The notes: generated from the sequence alone by a model not told the origin. A stretch of DNA of 64,000 bases from Staphylococcus lutrae (GCF_002101335.1 NZ_CP020773.1:744001-808000); one strand, 5' to 3'. Positions 1 through 9,393 are shown, numbered from the stretch's first letter. Numbers and translations are program-made.

Positions 1-128
1 ACAATCCCTCCGATTGCTCCTAGCCAAAATGGTCGATCCGCACGCAACCATAACCATATGAGATAACCACCGCCGATTTCACACAAACCCGCTATGATAA
101 AAATTGCTGTGGAATATAAAATAGTCAC
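1..128 (-). CDS. YnfA/UPF0060-family small membrane protein (partial, 5' part only)
   Basis: Reading leftwards from a GTG at 126-128, the frame stays open to the window edge. It encodes a hydrophobic N-terminus ([20 protein letters not shown], then [16 protein letters not shown]) that matches the start of the UPF0060/YnfA family of about 110-residue, four-helix inner-membrane proteins. [11 protein letters not shown] is the family hallmark. A good ribosome binding site (GAGGTG) lies six bases before the GTG. The family resembles small multidrug exporters, but its substrate is unknown. The gene runs off the window, so only about 42 codons are visible. Confidence 0.8.
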   Translation of the reverse strand, partial: MTILYSTAIFIIAGLCEIGGGYLIWLWLRADRPFWLGAIGGI

Positions 129-415
129 ATGTTCACCTCATATTACTTTTATTTTATTGTATCAGTTTCCAAATTTGAAGTGGGTGATAAAATCTCGTAT
201 TTTTTCTTATAACGCTTAAATTGACCTACTTCAAGTTATTAATATACACATTCAATAAAAGACATCACATCTGTTCAGTGGTTGTTCGATAATGGAAGAC
301 TTGAAAAAAATGAACATCAGAACATTAGCTTCCTCGAATATTCTCAAAAATAAATGTTTTATCAAACTGTGAGCAAGCTGAATGTTAGATTGAGATAGGG
401 CATTTTCCTATATAC

Positions 416-500
416 AAAAAAGCCGAGTAGGTCGTACGCTCCCAAAATTGATTCTTAAGATTCAACTTCACGAGAACGCTTCAAAGACGCTCGGCTTTTT
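416..500 (-). terminator. Long multi-stem terminator-like RNA element
   Basis: Outer arms AAAAAGCCGAG (417-427) and CTCGGCTTTTT (490-500) are perfect complements around an unusually long 62-base interior. The interior can form a second stem (CGTTCTC with GGGAGCG on the minus strand, using G-U pairs) and an inner near-palindrome (TTGAATCTTAAGAATCAA). U-runs follow the stem on both strands. It lies downstream of the NatB-like gene and upstream of the YnfA-like gene. It may simply end transcription, but the folded interior is large for a terminator, so a small RNA or leader is possible. The rest of 129-579 is AT-rich with nothing recognisable. Confidence 0.6.
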
Positions 501-579
501 ATAGACAAAATCATAAAGTACTATATCTAGATGTCATTAAAAATGAGGTGCGGTGCTTGCATCATCGAAATATAACCAA

Positions 580-1830
580 TCAAGCATGGTGATTACGTTG
601 AAAGGCACGTTTCAGCACATTTTTCCATCCCTTTTCAAAGGATAGTACCGAATTTTTATAAGATTTCGTCGCGATAAATGTTAAAACAAAAATCAAAACA
701 ATGTGTATCCCAACAGCGATAATCCCTTCCATTATCGACGTCGTTGGTAAGGATAAACGTAAAAAAGTTACAAAAGGCGAGAAGAACGGCACATAAGACA
801 GAATTTTAAAATAGAGATGATCTGGATTCTGCGCACCGAATATACTGCTATAAAAGGCTAATATGAGTATAAAACTCATCGGCATGAGCGATTGCGCTAA
901 ATCTTCAATTCGTGCTGTCATATTACCTAAAATGGCTGCTAAAATCACATAAGTCAACACACCGATAATCAAGAAAATGACACCAAAAACAATGAGGCGC
1001 TCAACATGAGGGGTCCCCCATAATTGTATGCTGCCAGTATTAGATTTTGAATTAAAAATAAAATAATTAGCTACAAATGTAACACCTAAAATGAATATTT
1101 GAGTAAATGCAACACATAAAATGGCTGCAATTTTCGCTAAAATATGATAAGTCGGTTGTACACTGGTAATAATCATCTCAGACACACGCGATGTTTTTTC
1201 AGTCGCCATTTCTGAGGCAATTTGTTGAGCATAATTAAAAATAATAAAGAACATTAGCGTGATGCCAGCAAAGACAATTGTTAATGCGTGTTGTTGTTCT
1301 TCATCGGAAATTGTAAGTCCATGATGATCGTCACTTTGAATAATTGTGTGATCCACTTGACTCTGACTCTGGATTTTCTTTAAATCATCACCGTTTAAGC
1401 CTAGCGATTGGGTCACTTGTTGTACTTGAATTTGTGTCAGTATGGATTGCAAAGTCCCTTTATTTTCCTCAGATGGATTGGATTTTGAAATAATCGTTGC
1501 TGATAGCGTTCGCTGTTGACCTTCGTGAATCACATACGCACGATCTAATTCATCATTTTTAACTTTTGCTTTAGCCTCTTTTTCTGATAAATTTTGATAA
1601 TGTATCTTATTATCGACCACTTTAAGTTGACCTTCTAATTGTTGATACAGTCTTTGATTATTTGTAACGATGGCCACATTTTCTTCGTCGTTATTAAAAA
1701 ACTTAATAATTGTATCCAAATTCATGATGACTGTAATAGCTAAAACCATCAGTATGGTATTAATAACAAACCCTCTTGTTTTAACCTTATTTAAATATGT
1801 AAACCTTAAAGTAGCATTAAATTTCTTCAT
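580..1830 (-). CDS. ABC-2 type transporter permease, NatB-like
   Basis: This is the membrane subunit of an ABC-2 exporter, presumably paired with the ATPase encoded just upstream. It begins with MKKFNATLRFTYLNKVKTR and one N-terminal membrane segment. An extracellular region of about 150 residues follows, then a cluster of five or six hydrophobic segments from about residue 180 to the C-terminus. This is the NatB/ABC2_membrane_3 plan. The usual family role is Na+ or drug export; the substrate here is inferred. The longer GTG start at 1839 is possible, but the ATG at 1830 has AGGTG six bases before it. The start overlaps the end of the ATPase gene by 14 bases, so translation is coupled. Confidence 0.8.
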   Translation of the reverse strand: MKKFNATLRFTYLNKVKTRGFVINTILMVLAITVIMNLDTIIKFFNNDEENVAIVTNNQRLYQQLEGQLKVVDNKIHYQNLSEKEAKAKVKNDELDRAYVIHEGQQRTLSATIISKSNPSEENKGTLQSILTQIQVQQVTQSLGLNGDDLKKIQSQSQVDHTIIQSDDHHGLTISDEEQQHALTIVFAGITLMFFIIFNYAQQIASEMATEKTSRVSEMIITSVQPTYHILAKIAAILCVAFTQIFILGVTFVANYFIFNSKSNTGSIQLWGTPHVERLIVFGVIFLIIGVLTYVILAAILGNMTARIEDLAQSLMPMSFILILAFYSSIFGAQNPDHLYFKILSYVPFFSPFVTFLRLSLPTTSIMEGIIAVGIHIVLIFVLTFIATKSYKNSVLSFEKGWKNVLKRAFQRNHHA

Positions 1831-2722
1831 CGATATCACCTACTTTTTCAATAAATATTTCGTTAATCGTTGGGTCCATCAATTGAAAGCGTTTCACATA
1901 TCCTTTATCCTGGATCATTTTAAAAACCGCTTCTGCCACCGACTCATCTTTTACTGTAAAGTAATGCTCCGTTTTAATCACTTCATGTTTGAGAACGCCT
2001 GGTAATGTCTCCACTTCGGTTAAGTCGTAAGGTGCATCGACAACAATTCGTTTGTAGCCTGCTGTTTCTTTAACGGTTTGGATATCTCCTTGAACGACCA
2101 ACTCCCCTTTATTCATAATGCATATTGAATCACATAACTCTTCAATATGTTCCATGCGATGCGAACTGAAAATAATGGTCGTTCCTTTGTCATTTAATTC
2201 TTTAATTGCCTTTTTTAACAGCTCCACATTGACTGGATCGAGTCCACTAAACGGCTCATCTAAAATAAGCAACTCCGGTTCATGTAACATACTTGCTAAT
2301 AATTGTACTTTTTGCTGATTTCCTTTAGACAGAGATTCAATTTTTTTATCACGATTTTCACTGATTTTAAAACGGGTTAACCAATAATCAATGGCTTCTT
2401 TGACCGCTTTTGAGTCCATTCCTTTAAGTGTTGCTAAATATTTCAACTCATCTGACACTGTGACTTTAGGATGCAAACCTCTTTCTTCAGGTAAATAACC
2501 CACGCGATTATAAACCGTGTGATCAATTAACTTCCCCTCATATGTAATACGGCCTTCTGTCGGTTCAGATAAACCTAAAATCATACGAAATGTCGTTGTT
2601 TTGCCCGCACCATTTCGTCCGAGAAAGCCTAACATTTCCCCTTTTTTAACTTCAAAGGAAATTTGATTGACTGCAACAAATTGATTGAATTTCTTACTGA
2701 CGTATTCAACTTTCAGAGCCAT
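1817..2722 (-). CDS. ABC transporter ATP-binding protein, NatA-like
   Basis: This is the ATPase subunit of the exporter formed with the overlapping downstream permease. Walker A is GRNGAGKT at residues 35-42, the signature is LSKGNQQK at 131-138, Walker B is LLILDE at 151-156, and the switch His lies in FSSHRMEH. The C-terminal ~80 residues form the DUF4162-type tail typical of NatA/YhaQ-type ATPases. At 301 residues it is full length, with an AGGAG site before ATG. LSKGNQQK is the variant signature of this subgroup. Sodium or drug export is inferred from family resemblance only. Confidence 0.85.
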   Translation of the reverse strand: MALKVEYVSKKFNQFVAVNQISFEVKKGEMLGFLGRNGAGKTTTFRMILGLSEPTEGRITYEGKLIDHTVYNRVGYLPEERGLHPKVTVSDELKYLATLKGMDSKAVKEAIDYWLTRFKISENRDKKIESLSKGNQQKVQLLASMLHEPELLILDEPFSGLDPVNVELLKKAIKELNDKGTTIIFSSHRMEHIEELCDSICIMNKGELVVQGDIQTVKETAGYKRIVVDAPYDLTEVETLPGVLKHEVIKTEHYFTVKDESVAEAVFKMIQDKGYVKRFQLMDPTINEIFIEKVGDIDEEI

Positions 2723-2854
2723 TTATGGACACTCCTTTTTAATATACTATCATTAATATATAATATTTATGATAATGTAAACAATACTTATTGTATAAAC
2801 CCAATGGACTTCTCAAATATTTTTTGAACATAAATGCTTTATAAAAACAATTGA

Positions 2855-3009
2855 AAGGTTGAGACGCCTGACATCAACAGAAGTGAGTTCGATAACATTG
2901 ACCCAAACAATCCCTTTGATCAAAGTGTCACGATGTACCATCATGTCAAAAAATCATTTGCTTCTCCGTTCAGACTCACTTCATACTTGAATGTTTTTGT
3001 CCCAACCTT
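2855..3009. repeat. Intergenic hairpin element with GGTTGGGAC-type ends
   Basis: AAGGTTGAGAC (2855-2865) pairs with GTCCCAACCTT (2999-3009) with one mismatch. Nested inside, AAGTGAGT (2881-2888) pairs with ACTCACTT (2974-2981), and the middle holds TTTGATCAAA. GGTTGGGACA/TGTCCCAACC ends occur around staphylococcal intergenic elements, so this may be a small repeat or an RNA-level terminator for the DUF805 gene. It accounts for most of the 342-base gap between the natA-like and DUF805 genes. Confidence 0.5.
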
Positions 3010-3064
3010 ATTCAGTCACACGGTATAACAATAAAATAATTTTTTTCATTTTTACTACAAATTT

Positions 3065-3724
3065 TTAATAGCGATATGGATCTTTCTTCTCTGCTTCTTC
3101 ATCCATATTTTGCGGCATATCTCCATGTGTCGCTTGCCCTTGTTGTGTTTCAAATGCGCCATGATTAACGACATAATTGTGCCCATACTTTGGCGATTGA
3201 CCGTACTTATTATCTTTTGTCTTGCTATCAATCAATGTGACAATAAAGCAAGTCAAAGAAAGAACAATCGATAAAATCAACATGATATAACTCAACCATT
3301 CCGGCAACAAGCTATTCGTAATAGTTGTATGAACATAAACTTCCGTCTCACTAGTATAGTTCAATTGTTGATTTTCCTCGATAGAGGTTAATATTGCATT
3401 GATGACGCCCACAATGAATGAAACAATCGGAATTGCCATAGACCACCCGATATCATGAAAACGTCGAACTAACAATGATAAGTTTGGAATCGCAATCGCT
3501 AATCCGTAAATCATTATCAACAGTGCCGCAATGATGGTGATGATTACGCCAACGACTGGAATAAGAATAGAAATTCCACCTACTAAAATGAGGGATACGA
3601 GAACAATGACATGCCATAACGCAACCCACCAATATTCACTACGCCGACTCCTACCTTTAAAATTAACATAATTCAACCAAAATAATTTGTACGCTTCTAC
3701 AAAACCTACTTTAGGTGATTCCAT
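3065..3724 (-). CDS. DUF805-family membrane protein
   Basis: The N-terminal motif FWLNYVNFKGRSRRSEYWW is the DUF805 hallmark. Four hydrophobic segments follow (around residues 35-60, 65-85, 95-115 and 140-165), then a hydrophilic tail rich in Gln, Glu and Asp (GQATHGDMPQNMDEEAEKKD). The function of the family is unknown. It is a single gene with GGAGG nine bases before the ATG, and it diverges from the DNA glycosylase gene. At 219 residues it is longer than the common 110-150 residue members because of an extended loop between the last two helices and the polar tail. Confidence 0.8.
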   Translation of the reverse strand: MESPKVGFVEAYKLFWLNYVNFKGRSRRSEYWWVALWHVIVLVSLILVGGISILIPVVGVIITIIAALLIMIYGLAIAIPNLSLLVRRFHDIGWSMAIPIVSFIVGVINAILTSIEENQQLNYTSETEVYVHTTITNSLLPEWLSYIMLILSIVLSLTCFIVTLIDSKTKDNKYGQSPKYGHNYVVNHGAFETQQGQATHGDMPQNMDEEAEKKDPYRY

Positions 3725-3894
3725 ATTAAAACGCCTCCTTCAAAAAATTATTATTTCAGAAAACTTACTTTTAGTTTATCATATTTTTTCACTTTAAATA
3801 TCTTACTTTTCATAAATATATAAATGACTCATAATTAGATACACAATTCACTTTTCAGGACAATCAAAGTCATACATCAAAAATGGAGGTTAAC

Positions 3895-4512
3895 ATGGAT
3901 TTTATTTATCAATCTACAAGTCAAACGGCACAAGCGTTACTCGGTGTGAAGTTAATCTATGAAAGCCCGACCGTTCGCTTTAGTGGTTATATCGTCGAAA
4001 CAGAGGCCTATTTAGGGATTAAGGATCAAGCCGCACATAGCTATCAATGGCGACGGACACCAAAAGTCGCATCACTTTATCAAAAAGGGGGCACCATTTA
4101 CGCACACCCCATGCATCGCTACATTTTAATTAATATTGTGACACAAAACGAAGGGATTCCAGAAGGGGTGCTCATCCGTGCGATTCAGCCTGAAGAAGGC
4201 ATTGATATGATGATTAAAAACCGAGGACGCCAAGGATTGGAACTCACCAATGGGCCTGGAAAATGGACAATGGCTATGCAAATCCCACGCTCACTGGATG
4301 GTAGCGAGATCAACACTGGTCCATTAAAAATAGATATTCAAAATCGAAAATTTCCTCGCACAATTGAAAGTGGCCCACGGATTGGCATTCCAAATAAAGG
4401 TGCGTGGACTGAGGCACCATTGCGTTATTATGTACAGGGGAACCCTTACGTCTCACATATGCGAAAAGGCGCCATCGAACCGATTGAAACAACATGGGAA
4501 ACAACGTTTTAG
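3895..4512 (+). CDS. 3-methyladenine DNA glycosylase (AAG/MPG family)
   Basis: This base-excision repair enzyme removes alkylated purines from DNA. The sequence contains the family motifs [11 protein letters not shown] (catalytic Glu), [12 protein letters not shown], an [16 protein letters not shown] segment, [13 protein letters not shown], and [12 protein letters not shown]. The last matches the conserved LTNGPGKL/LC region. About 205 residues is normal for bacterial AAG. The start is set at ATG 3895 because GGAGG lies at 3885-3889, inside the alternative longer reading frame. It is monocistronic and convergent with the antiporter gene. The family assignment is secure; substrate range is not readable. 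Confidence 0.9.
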   Translation: MDFIYQSTSQTAQALLGVKLIYESPTVRFSGYIVETEAYLGIKDQAAHSYQWRRTPKVASLYQKGGTIYAHPMHRYILINIVTQNEGIPEGVLIRAIQPEEGIDMMIKNRGRQGLELTNGPGKWTMAMQIPRSLDGSEINTGPLKIDIQNRKFPRTIESGPRIGIPNKGAWTEAPLRYYVQGNPYVSHMRKGAIEPIETTWETTF

Positions 4513-4524
4513 AAATAACCATAG

Positions 4525-4566
4525 AAAAAGTCTAGGAGGTGATGATCTCTCAACACATCCTAGACT
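4525..4566 (-). terminator. Intrinsic terminator of the NhaC-type antiporter gene
   Basis: AGTCTAGGA (4529-4537) pairs with TCCTAGACT (4558-4566). On the minus strand the stem is followed by TTTTT. It lies in the convergent gap and probably also slows plus-strand transcription from the glycosylase gene. Confidence 0.8.
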
Positions 4567-4605
4567 ACATCGTCACTGCCTAAAGTTTTGAGTGCTACTG
4601 TGCAT

Positions 4606-5931
4606 TTAAATTGGATTTTTATTCTTTCTAAACATACCCAAATGAATTGAAATCACCGTGCACAAAATCAAGATAACTGGATAATACGAAAATTGGAGCA
4701 CTTCTAAATATGAAACATGTCCAAATTTTTCAGCCATGAGCATGCCACTATCATGAGGCAGTACCATTAACGCACTTGCAGCAAAAATATCTAATAAACT
4801 CGCCATCCGTTTCGGTGCGATTTGATACATCTGACCGATTTCTTTAGCAATTGGCGCAGAAATAATAATGGCCACAACATTATGAACTAAAGCCGCAGAT
4901 AAAAGTCCTGAAAGAAAACTCATCGCATACTCGGCACTTTTGGGACCTTTTGCACGCTTTTTCATCGTGTCTACAATCCAATCAATCCCACCATAATAAC
5001 GGATTAATGCAACTAACCCAGATATCAAGAAAGCAATCAAGAAAATTGAAAACGTGCTTTGCATCCCTTCTCCAATTTTTGAAGTCCATTCAAATATTCC
5101 GATATTGCCACGTGTAACACCAATCACTCCGGTTAACACAATACCTGACACCAATACCAACATCACATTCATTCCAGCAATGGCTGCAATCAATACAAAG
5201 ATGTACGGAAGGATATCAATGAAGTTGAAACTGAGATCCCCTTTAATATGTCCAGTTCCACCAACAAAGGCATAAATCACAAATGTAATCACCGCTGCAG
5301 GTAACGCAATCAGAAAGTTCGCTTTAAACTTATCTTTCATTTTGGCACCAACGCCTGTTGTTGCTGCAATCGTCGTATCAGAAATAATCGATAAATTATC
5401 CCCAAAGTAAGCCCCTGCAATGACAGCCGCTGCAGCAGCAGCGACATTGAGATCCGCTGCTTGTGCAACTGCAACACCGATAGGTATAAATGCCGCTTGC
5501 GTTCCTGTAGATGTACCTAATGCAGTAGCGACAAAAGCACTCATCGCAAAAATACCTGGGATTAATAAACTAGGTGGGATAATTGACAGTCCCATATTGA
5601 CCATCGCTTCTTGCCCTCCCATGGCCGAAGCCGCTTGTGCAAATCCTCCTGCTAAAAGTAAAATGAGACCTAATTCAGCTATTCCCGAAGAACCTGCATT
5701 TTCTGTAAAAATTTTTATTTTCTTTGTCACTGGTGTTTGGCGATCATAGCAAGTCCATGCAATGACGATACCAATGAATACCGCTACATGGCGGGGTAAC
5801 AGATTGAAGGCATCTTTTGTTCCTAACGCCGTAAATACAAGTCCTACCCCAATGTACAAGATTAGAAAAATGACGAGTGGCAATAAAGCAAGGACACCAT
5901 ATTGTTTTTGACTTCTTAAATCATTTGTCAT
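4606..5931 (-). CDS. NhaC-family Na+/H+ antiporter-like protein
   Basis: A polytopic membrane protein of 441 residues with about eleven hydrophobic segments. The core (residues ~125-185), with ALGTSTGTQAAFIPIGVAVA followed by AYFGDNLSIISDTTIAAT, contains the GDxxSxxSDTT pattern of the Na_H_antiporter (NhaC) family. It probably exchanges Na+ for H+ at the membrane, although related proteins carry organic acids or amino acids and the substrate is inferred. It is monocistronic, with its own sigma-A-type promoter and a Fur/PerR-like palindrome just upstream, and a clear terminator. Confidence 0.8.
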   Translation of the reverse strand: MTNDLRSQKQYGVLALLPLVIFLILYIGVGLVFTALGTKDAFNLLPRHVAVFIGIVIAWTCYDRQTPVTKKIKIFTENAGSSGIAELGLILLLAGGFAQAASAMGGQEAMVNMGLSIIPPSLLIPGIFAMSAFVATALGTSTGTQAAFIPIGVAVAQAADLNVAAAAAAVIAGAYFGDNLSIISDTTIAATTGVGAKMKDKFKANFLIALPAAVITFVIYAFVGGTGHIKGDLSFNFIDILPYIFVLIAAIAGMNVMLVLVSGIVLTGVIGVTRGNIGIFEWTSKIGEGMQSTFSIFLIAFLISGLVALIRYYGGIDWIVDTMKKRAKGPKSAEYAMSFLSGLLSAALVHNVVAIIISAPIAKEIGQMYQIAPKRMASLLDIFAASALMVLPHDSGMLMAEKFGHVSYLEVLQFSYYPVILILCTVISIHLGMFRKNKNPI

Positions 5932-5947
5932 ATCTTTCCCCTCAAAA

Positions 5948-5966
5948 TCTTATTATTATGATAAGA
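5948..5966 (-). promoter_or_regulatory. Fur/PerR-like palindrome in the antiporter promoter
   Basis: The 19-base sequence TCTTATTATTATGATAAGA is palindromic except for one base pair and the centre. It resembles the PerR/Fur core TTATAATNATTATAA at 13 of 15 positions. It sits just downstream of a -10 TATAAT (5967-5972, minus strand) whose -35 TTGTCA is at 5989-5994 with a 16-base spacer, a classical repressor position. Which metalloregulator binds, if any, is inference. Confidence 0.45.
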
Positions 5967-6223
5967 ATTATACACTTTTCTGTCATTTTGACAAGTCTGA
6001 AGTTTTACCCTTTCTTAAACCCCATTCCAACGATGATTTGAGCATCCACATACTTCCGAGATACGGATGCCCTCGCCTTGTTAATAAAGTCCGCTTCCTC
6101 CACACTACATATTTGTCATCCATTAGTTGAAACTAGTATTCCACACATCAGGGATCACCTCGTTCATTTAACTGTATCGACTGTGTTGTATTCCGATATC
6201 ATGAAACATGATCATCTCAAAAA

Positions 6224-6994
6224 TTACACACATCGACTTTGTTCGAAAATGGTATTGAATTTAACATTAACGGGTGCATGGCGTCCAGTAATTTCTATAT
6301 AATGAGCGATGGTCTCATCATCCGTTTCTAAAAATAATGTAAAATAACGATGGCGTTGATTCACAAGATGTGCGGGTATTAAGATATGATGACAACTATC
6401 TATATCTAATTGCCCTTTAGCTAATGTCATTTTTTGTTCATTTTGTAATGTATACGTAATCAACGGTGCGCCTTCAATGTCCTTTATTTGCATACACACT
6501 TTTAAATCTCCTCGTTGATTTGGAGCAACTTCGACATCATAGTCCACAATTCGATCATTTGCACGTTCTAACAAATACATATCGCGAAACATCATTTGAT
6601 TCGTTAGCCCATGATCTTCTATTGCAACAACTTCAATCTCATTTGTCCCTTCATGGAGTGCTTGTGTCACATCCCATTCAACATTTGAATTCGGCGCTTC
6701 CGTGCTACCCATCCATAATTGATTGATAAAAATTTGGCAGTGTTGCTGAATCCCTTCTATATTTAAATGATAATCTTTACTAAAATCATAATCTTCAATA
6801 ACAAATTGATGTTGATAACTGGCATTGGCATGCCATGTTGACTCTGAACCCATTAAAGGCGTTACCGCATGACTTAAAAATTTGATATATGGTAATTCGA
6901 ATACATCCCGACTTACATATGGAATATAACGGGTTCTATTCGGCAATTTATGGCCTTTTTCATTAGTATTAAGACGAATGAAATGCTTATCCAT
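6224..6994 (-). pseudogene. Beta-galactosidase (GH2) N-terminal fragment, catalytic domain missing
   Basis: About 256 residues align in pattern with the first two domains of LacZ-type GH2 enzymes. There is a jelly-roll sugar-binding domain (IFINQLWMGSTEAPNSNVEWDVTQAL, then MMFRDMYLLERANDRIVDYDV, cf. GIFRDVYLLER). A beta-sandwich follows, ending near residue 245 (HRYFTLFLETDDETIAHYIEITGR). Where LacZ would continue into the TIM barrel carrying the two catalytic Glu residues, the frame stops. Full-length enzymes have about 1000 residues. The start is ATG 6994 with GAGGTG six bases upstream. No barrel remnant was recognised in 5932-6223. It is divergent from an AraC regulator, the gene pairing known for staphylococcal lac loci. 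It could alternatively be a short lectin-like protein that is still made. Confidence 0.65.
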
Positions 6995-7126
6995 ATTTAT
7001 CACCTCGAAATAATATATATTTTTTTATACAGCTAATTTATCACTTTAAAAATCAAGATAATATACAACAATCATCACTGTATATGTTAAAATGTTTCCA
7101 TATTTTATACAAAAGAGGTAAAGTCA

Positions 7127-7957
7127 ATGCAATTACTGTGGAAGATGTTTAAGAAAAACCAATTTGAAGCACATATTGACGAATGTGGGATTGAAATTGG
7201 AACACCGCGCGGGGGCTATCAATATGAAGTGACAAAGCCAGCTGTACTCCATATTGTGATGTCAGGGACAGGGACGCTGACTTTTAATCAACAACAATAC
7301 CTGTTAAAGCCGGGTGACCTTTTTTTACTGTGTCGAGGAATGAAAGTCCATTATGAGTCCACATTGGAAGCGCCGTGGACGTATTATTGGGTGGGTATGA
7401 GCGGCAAACTTGTACTGGATTATTTAAATCGGACCTCACTCTATACGCAACGTATCATTCAAAACAAAGACACGACAGCCATTCGCAACATCATCGATCA
7501 AATCTGTCAACGCTCTGTTGATTATTCCACTCAAAATTCAGATGATATTCAACATATGCGTGATTTATATGAACTCCTGTATCAGTTACATCAACATTTT
7601 CCAAAACCTTTCCAAGAGGTGAAAAATGAAAAATATGCCAATGTCCGAGACGCCATCCGCTATATCAATGATAACTATATGCATGCCATTTCTATTCATG
7701 ATGTTGCCAAACATGTCAATGTGAGTCGAAGTTACCTATATAAAATGTTTAAAAAGCATATTGACCAATCACCGCAACATTATTTAATTCATATACGTAT
7801 GTATCATGCAGCAAAATTGTTTAAAGAAACGGATTTACAAAGTCAAGAGATTGCCTATCGTGTCGGTTATAAAGACGCTTTACTGTTTTCTAGAGCATTC
7901 AAAAAACATTTTGGCGTAAATGCGACACAATATCGCAAAGACATGCAGCAACGTTGA
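7127..7957 (+). CDS. AraC-family transcriptional regulator with cupin sensor domain
   Basis: A 276-residue regulator. Residues ~30-140 form an AraC_binding cupin (PAVLHIVMSGTGTLTFNQQQYLLKPGDLFLL). The last ~100 residues are a double helix-turn-helix (VRDAIRYINDNYMHAISIHDVAKHVNVSRSYLYKMFKKHI, then SQEIAYRVGYKDALLFSRAFKKHFGVNATQYR). This layout fits sugar-responsive activators such as S. xylosus LacR. It is transcribed away from the truncated lacZ-like gene, which was probably its ancestral target. The helix-turn-helix looks intact, so it may still bind the 132-base divergent promoter region. AGAGGT precedes the ATG. The inducer is unknown. Confidence 0.85.
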   Translation: MQLLWKMFKKNQFEAHIDECGIEIGTPRGGYQYEVTKPAVLHIVMSGTGTLTFNQQQYLLKPGDLFLLCRGMKVHYESTLEAPWTYYWVGMSGKLVLDYLNRTSLYTQRIIQNKDTTAIRNIIDQICQRSVDYSTQNSDDIQHMRDLYELLYQLHQHFPKPFQEVKNEKYANVRDAIRYINDNYMHAISIHDVAKHVNVSRSYLYKMFKKHIDQSPQHYLIHIRMYHAAKLFKETDLQSQEIAYRVGYKDALLFSRAFKKHFGVNATQYRKDMQQR

Positions 7958-8181
7958 TTATCATGAACTAAAGTGCCCTGCATAAAATAAAATAGCGAAA
8001 AATCGCTACTCTATTCATTACAAATCTATATAATACACAATTTTTATTTGCCTGTAATTATTTAATAATAATACTCAACTTTATATTTATATAGATTTTT
8101 GCTCCTAAAAAAAGTATAATAATTTAGTATGGGATTGAAAGCCTTTTCTATTTTAATATCTCAAAGGGGGAGTGCATTACC

Positions 8182-9393
8182 ATGATAGAATTGAATAGTA
8201 TGAACACATTGTTCCTTGCTTGCCTATTACTTATCATTGGCCAAGCGATTGTCAATAAAGTGGCAGTATTTAATCGTTTAAGTATTCCATCACCCGTTGT
8301 TGGCGGTTTAATTTTCGCTATCATTTCTGCAATACTATCATCTACAGGGATTTTGCAAATTAAACTTGATGGCGATTTTTTCCAAAAGTTCTTCATGTTA
8401 GCTTTTTTCACCACAATTGGTTTGGGGGCTTCCTTTAAACTTTTAAAACTGGGTGGTAAAGTTTTAATTGTCTATTGGATTCTCTGTGGGATATTGGCTA
8501 CATTTCAAAATATTATCGGCGTTTCGATGGCCAAAGTGCTCAATATCGATCCGTTACTCGGTTTAACAGCTGGTGCCATGTCAATGGAAGGTGGCCACGG
8601 CAATGCGGCGGCTTATGGTCAAACGATTCAGTCCTATGGCATTGATTCTGCTGTTACGGCCGCTCTTGCAGCAGCGACACTGGGATTGGTCGCAGGGGGA
8701 TTGATGGGCGGACCCGTCGTACGCTTTCTTATCAAAAAATATAATCTTGCACCGCAAAATGCCGAAACGATTCAAAAAGATTATTCCAATATCGATATCA
8801 ATCGACGACTTCACAAAAATTTCACGCTCAACGAAGTCTTCTTTATTCAAATCACAGTGATTTTATTCTGTATGGGACTCGGTACATATCTCGGTGAATT
8901 GTTCAGTGCATGGTCTGGCATCAACATTCCATTATACGTCGCTTCGATGTTTATCGCTGTGATTATTCGTAACATTTCAGAGTATGGAAACCTTAATTTA
9001 ATCGATTTGAAACTGACAAATCAAATTGGTGACATTTCACTCAGTATTTTCCTGTCTATTGCATTGATGAGTATTAAATTGACAGAAGTTTACAACTTAG
9101 CCATTCCTTTAGTTGTTATTGTCATTTGTCAAATCATTTTCGTCGCATTGTTTTCTATTTTTGTTGTCTTCCGATTACTTGGTAAAGACTATGATGCGGC
9201 CGTGATGATTGGTGGCTTTATCGGTCACGGTTTAGGTGCTACACCAAATGCCATGGCAAATCTCGATGCCATTACGAAAAAATTTGGCAACTCACCACGT
9301 GCCTATCTTGTAGTGCCTATCGTCGGGGCTTTCCTTGTCGATTTACTCGGTGTTCCTATCATTACAACGTTTATTAATATTTTCAAACCATAA
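8182..9393 (+). CDS. gltS: Sodium/glutamate symporter GltS
   Basis: This is a Na+-coupled glutamate uptake protein of the ESS family. At 403 residues it has the expected length. It shows about ten to twelve hydrophobic helices with two inverted-repeat cores containing the GltS landmarks: GAMSMEGGHGNAAAYG near residues 132-147 and MIGGFIGHGLGATPNAMANL near 345-364. A GGGGGA motif lies 11 bases before the ATG. A TATAAT at about 8113 could serve as -10. It is monocistronic with a strong terminator. Glutamate specificity comes from family knowledge. Confidence 0.88.
   Translation: MIELNSMNTLFLACLLLIIGQAIVNKVAVFNRLSIPSPVVGGLIFAIISAILSSTGILQIKLDGDFFQKFFMLAFFTTIGLGASFKLLKLGGKVLIVYWILCGILATFQNIIGVSMAKVLNIDPLLGLTAGAMSMEGGHGNAAAYGQTIQSYGIDSAVTAALAAATLGLVAGGLMGGPVVRFLIKKYNLAPQNAETIQKDYSNIDINRRLHKNFTLNEVFFIQITVILFCMGLGTYLGELFSAWSGINIPLYVASMFIAVIIRNISEYGNLNLIDLKLTNQIGDISLSIFLSIALMSIKLTEVYNLAIPLVVIVICQIIFVALFSIFVVFRLLGKDYDAAVMIGGFIGHGLGATPNAMANLDAITKKFGNSPRAYLVVPIVGAFLVDLLGVPIITTFINIFKP

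Noticed and set aside
6110..6152. Short frame MCGILVSTNG after GAGGTG, resembling an amidotransferase start
   Set aside because: Stops after ten codons; the match to Cys-nucleophile enzymes is too short to mean anything.
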